A stretch of DNA of 5,892 nt, from positions 1 to 5,892 of the forward strand of contig CAJUOF010000015.1 of the NCBI GenBank assembly GCA_910587905.1, written 5' to 3'. How positions within the stretch are numbered: position 1 is the stretch's first letter; each line of letters opens with the position of its first letter. The notes under the pieces were generated by a model, which worked only from the letters and a program-made list of their open reading frames with translations, did not search any database and was not told where the DNA came from. This DNA comes from an uncultured Lachnospiraceae bacterium. Its GTDB lineage: Bacteria; Bacillota_A; Clostridia; Lachnospirales; Lachnospiraceae. Position numbers and translations under genes: made by a program. Positions 5,149 through 5,892 of the stretch are shown here, in pieces.

Positions 5149-5892
5149 GGATTCATATTTGATGCTCTTCACGATCGCCTCCGCCGCCCGGATTCCGTCC
5201 ATGGCCGCCGAGGTGATCCCCCCGGCATACCCGGCCCCTTCCCCGCAGGGATAGACACCAAAGACATTGCTCATAAGCTGCTCGTCCCGCTCCATCCGGA
5301 CCGGCGAGGAAGTACGGCTCTCCACACCGGAAAGTACGGCGTCATACCGGTCAAAGTCTGCGATCCTTTGTCCCCAGGAATCCACACCCTCCACGACGGC
5401 CCGGTTCACAAAATCCGGCAAAATACCACGAAGATCCGTATAGCAGTTCGTCCCCATGGTGTCGGGAAGGACCTCCCCCGGCCCCGTGCTTCCCCGTCCC
5501 GCCTTAAAATCCCCGTAAAGCTGCATGGGGACGGCTCCATTCCCCAGGGCAAAGGCCCGCTCTTCCAACCTCCGCTGAAACTCCACGCCGGCGAGGGGAT
5601 GGATCCCGCCGGCCGGCCAGAGACCGGCTCCCATGGACATACCGACTCCCGTCGGGTCTCCCGGCCGTCCGGAGAACCGGACAAAATCCTCCGGGGAGAC
5701 CGTGACGATGACGGCGCTGTTGGCGTTCCGTCCATCCCGGGCCCGGTTGCTCATGCCGTTGACGGCGAGCCGCCCCCTCTCCGAGGAAGCATTGACCACG
5801 TAACCGCCCGGACACATGCAGAACGAATAGACTCCCCTCCCGTCCGAAGCCCTGGCCGTCACTTTGTAGGGCGCCGGCGGGAAGGCCCCGGC
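5140..5892 (-). CDS. FAD-dependent dehydrogenase of the COG2509 type, C-terminal part (runs off right edge)
   Basis: The last 250 residues of a predicted NAD(P)/FAD-dependent oxidoreductase, a family usually of about 450-540 residues whose physiological substrate is not established. Visible signatures are DGRGVYSFCMCPGGYVVNASSE (17-38, with C25 and C27), GRLAVNGMSNRARDGRNANSAV (the family core, beginning near residue 40), and the C-terminal flavin-binding segment GEGAGYAGGITSAAMDGIRAA (217-237), where FAD contacts are expected in this fold. The frame is open to the window edge and the residues before V11 (AGAFPPAPYK) fit the family, so a GTG at 5862 is an internal codon, not a start. The N-terminal Rossmann FAD-binding motif lies outside the window. 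It is co-directional with the XRE-cupin gene, 9 bases away, with overlapping translation signals, so the two probably share a transcript. A direct role in the amidohydrolase pathway is not evident. Confidence 0.85.
   Translation of the reverse strand, partial: AGAFPPAPYKVTARASDGRGVYSFCMCPGGYVVNASSERGRLAVNGMSNRARDGRNANSAVIVTVSPEDFVRFSGRPGDPTGVGMSMGAGLWPAGGIHPLAGVEFQRRLEERAFALGNGAVPMQLYGDFKAGRGSTGPGEVLPDTMGTNCYTDLRGILPDFVNRAVVEGVDSWGQRIADFDRYDAVLSGVESRTSSPVRMERDEQLMSNVFGVYPCGEGAGYAGGITSAAMDGIRAAEAIVKSIKYESGG

Noticed and set aside
5406..5815. Alternative minus-strand frames within the dehydrogenase
   Set aside because: The COG2509 frame is continuous and conserved through this region; the alternatives are GC-rich shadows.
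5862..5862. GTG at 5862 as the start of the dehydrogenase gene
   Set aside because: The frame stays open upstream to the window edge with family-like residues, no ribosome site precedes the GTG, and the protein would lack its FAD-binding N-terminal half.

Overview
The window reads almost entirely on the minus strand and looks like ordinary chromosome of a Gram-positive anaerobe of the Clostridia (perhaps Lachnospiraceae-like). This is inferred from protein flavour, strong AGGAGG-type ribosome sites, moderately GC-rich genes with AT-rich promoters and compact co-directional units. The exact taxon cannot be fixed from the sequence. The first 19 bases are not genomic: they match the end of the Illumina TruSeq adapter, so position 20 is the true left end of an assembled contig.

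In transcription order (right to left) there are three units. (1) 5892-4576: the C-terminal half of an FAD-dependent dehydrogenase of the COG2509 type, running off the right edge, followed 9 bases later by an XRE-family regulator with a C-terminal cupin domain, closed by a strong hairpin terminator (4514-4550). (2) 4430-428: a consensus sigma-A promoter wrapped in three copies of an AT-rich dyad (TGTNAA-N6-TTNACA type), then an M20D amidohydrolase, an AbgT-family transporter and a class 3 (Rhizobium etli type, zinc-binding) L-asparaginase, closed by a bidirectional terminator. (3) 417-20: a separate promoter and the first 109 residues of glutamate 5-kinase (proB), cut by the adapter.

Unit 2 reads as a small scavenging pathway. 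The transporter would bring in an N-acylated or aryl-conjugated amino acid, the amidohydrolase would release the amino acid, and the asparaginase would deamidate asparagine to aspartate and ammonia. The regulator gene just upstream is the obvious candidate to bind the dyads, two of which cover the -35 and -10 elements. The most interesting points are the pairing of an AbgT/M20D module with an asparaginase, which suggests an asparagine conjugate as substrate, and the dyad array on a consensus promoter. No mobile element, CRISPR array, tRNA or rRNA was seen.
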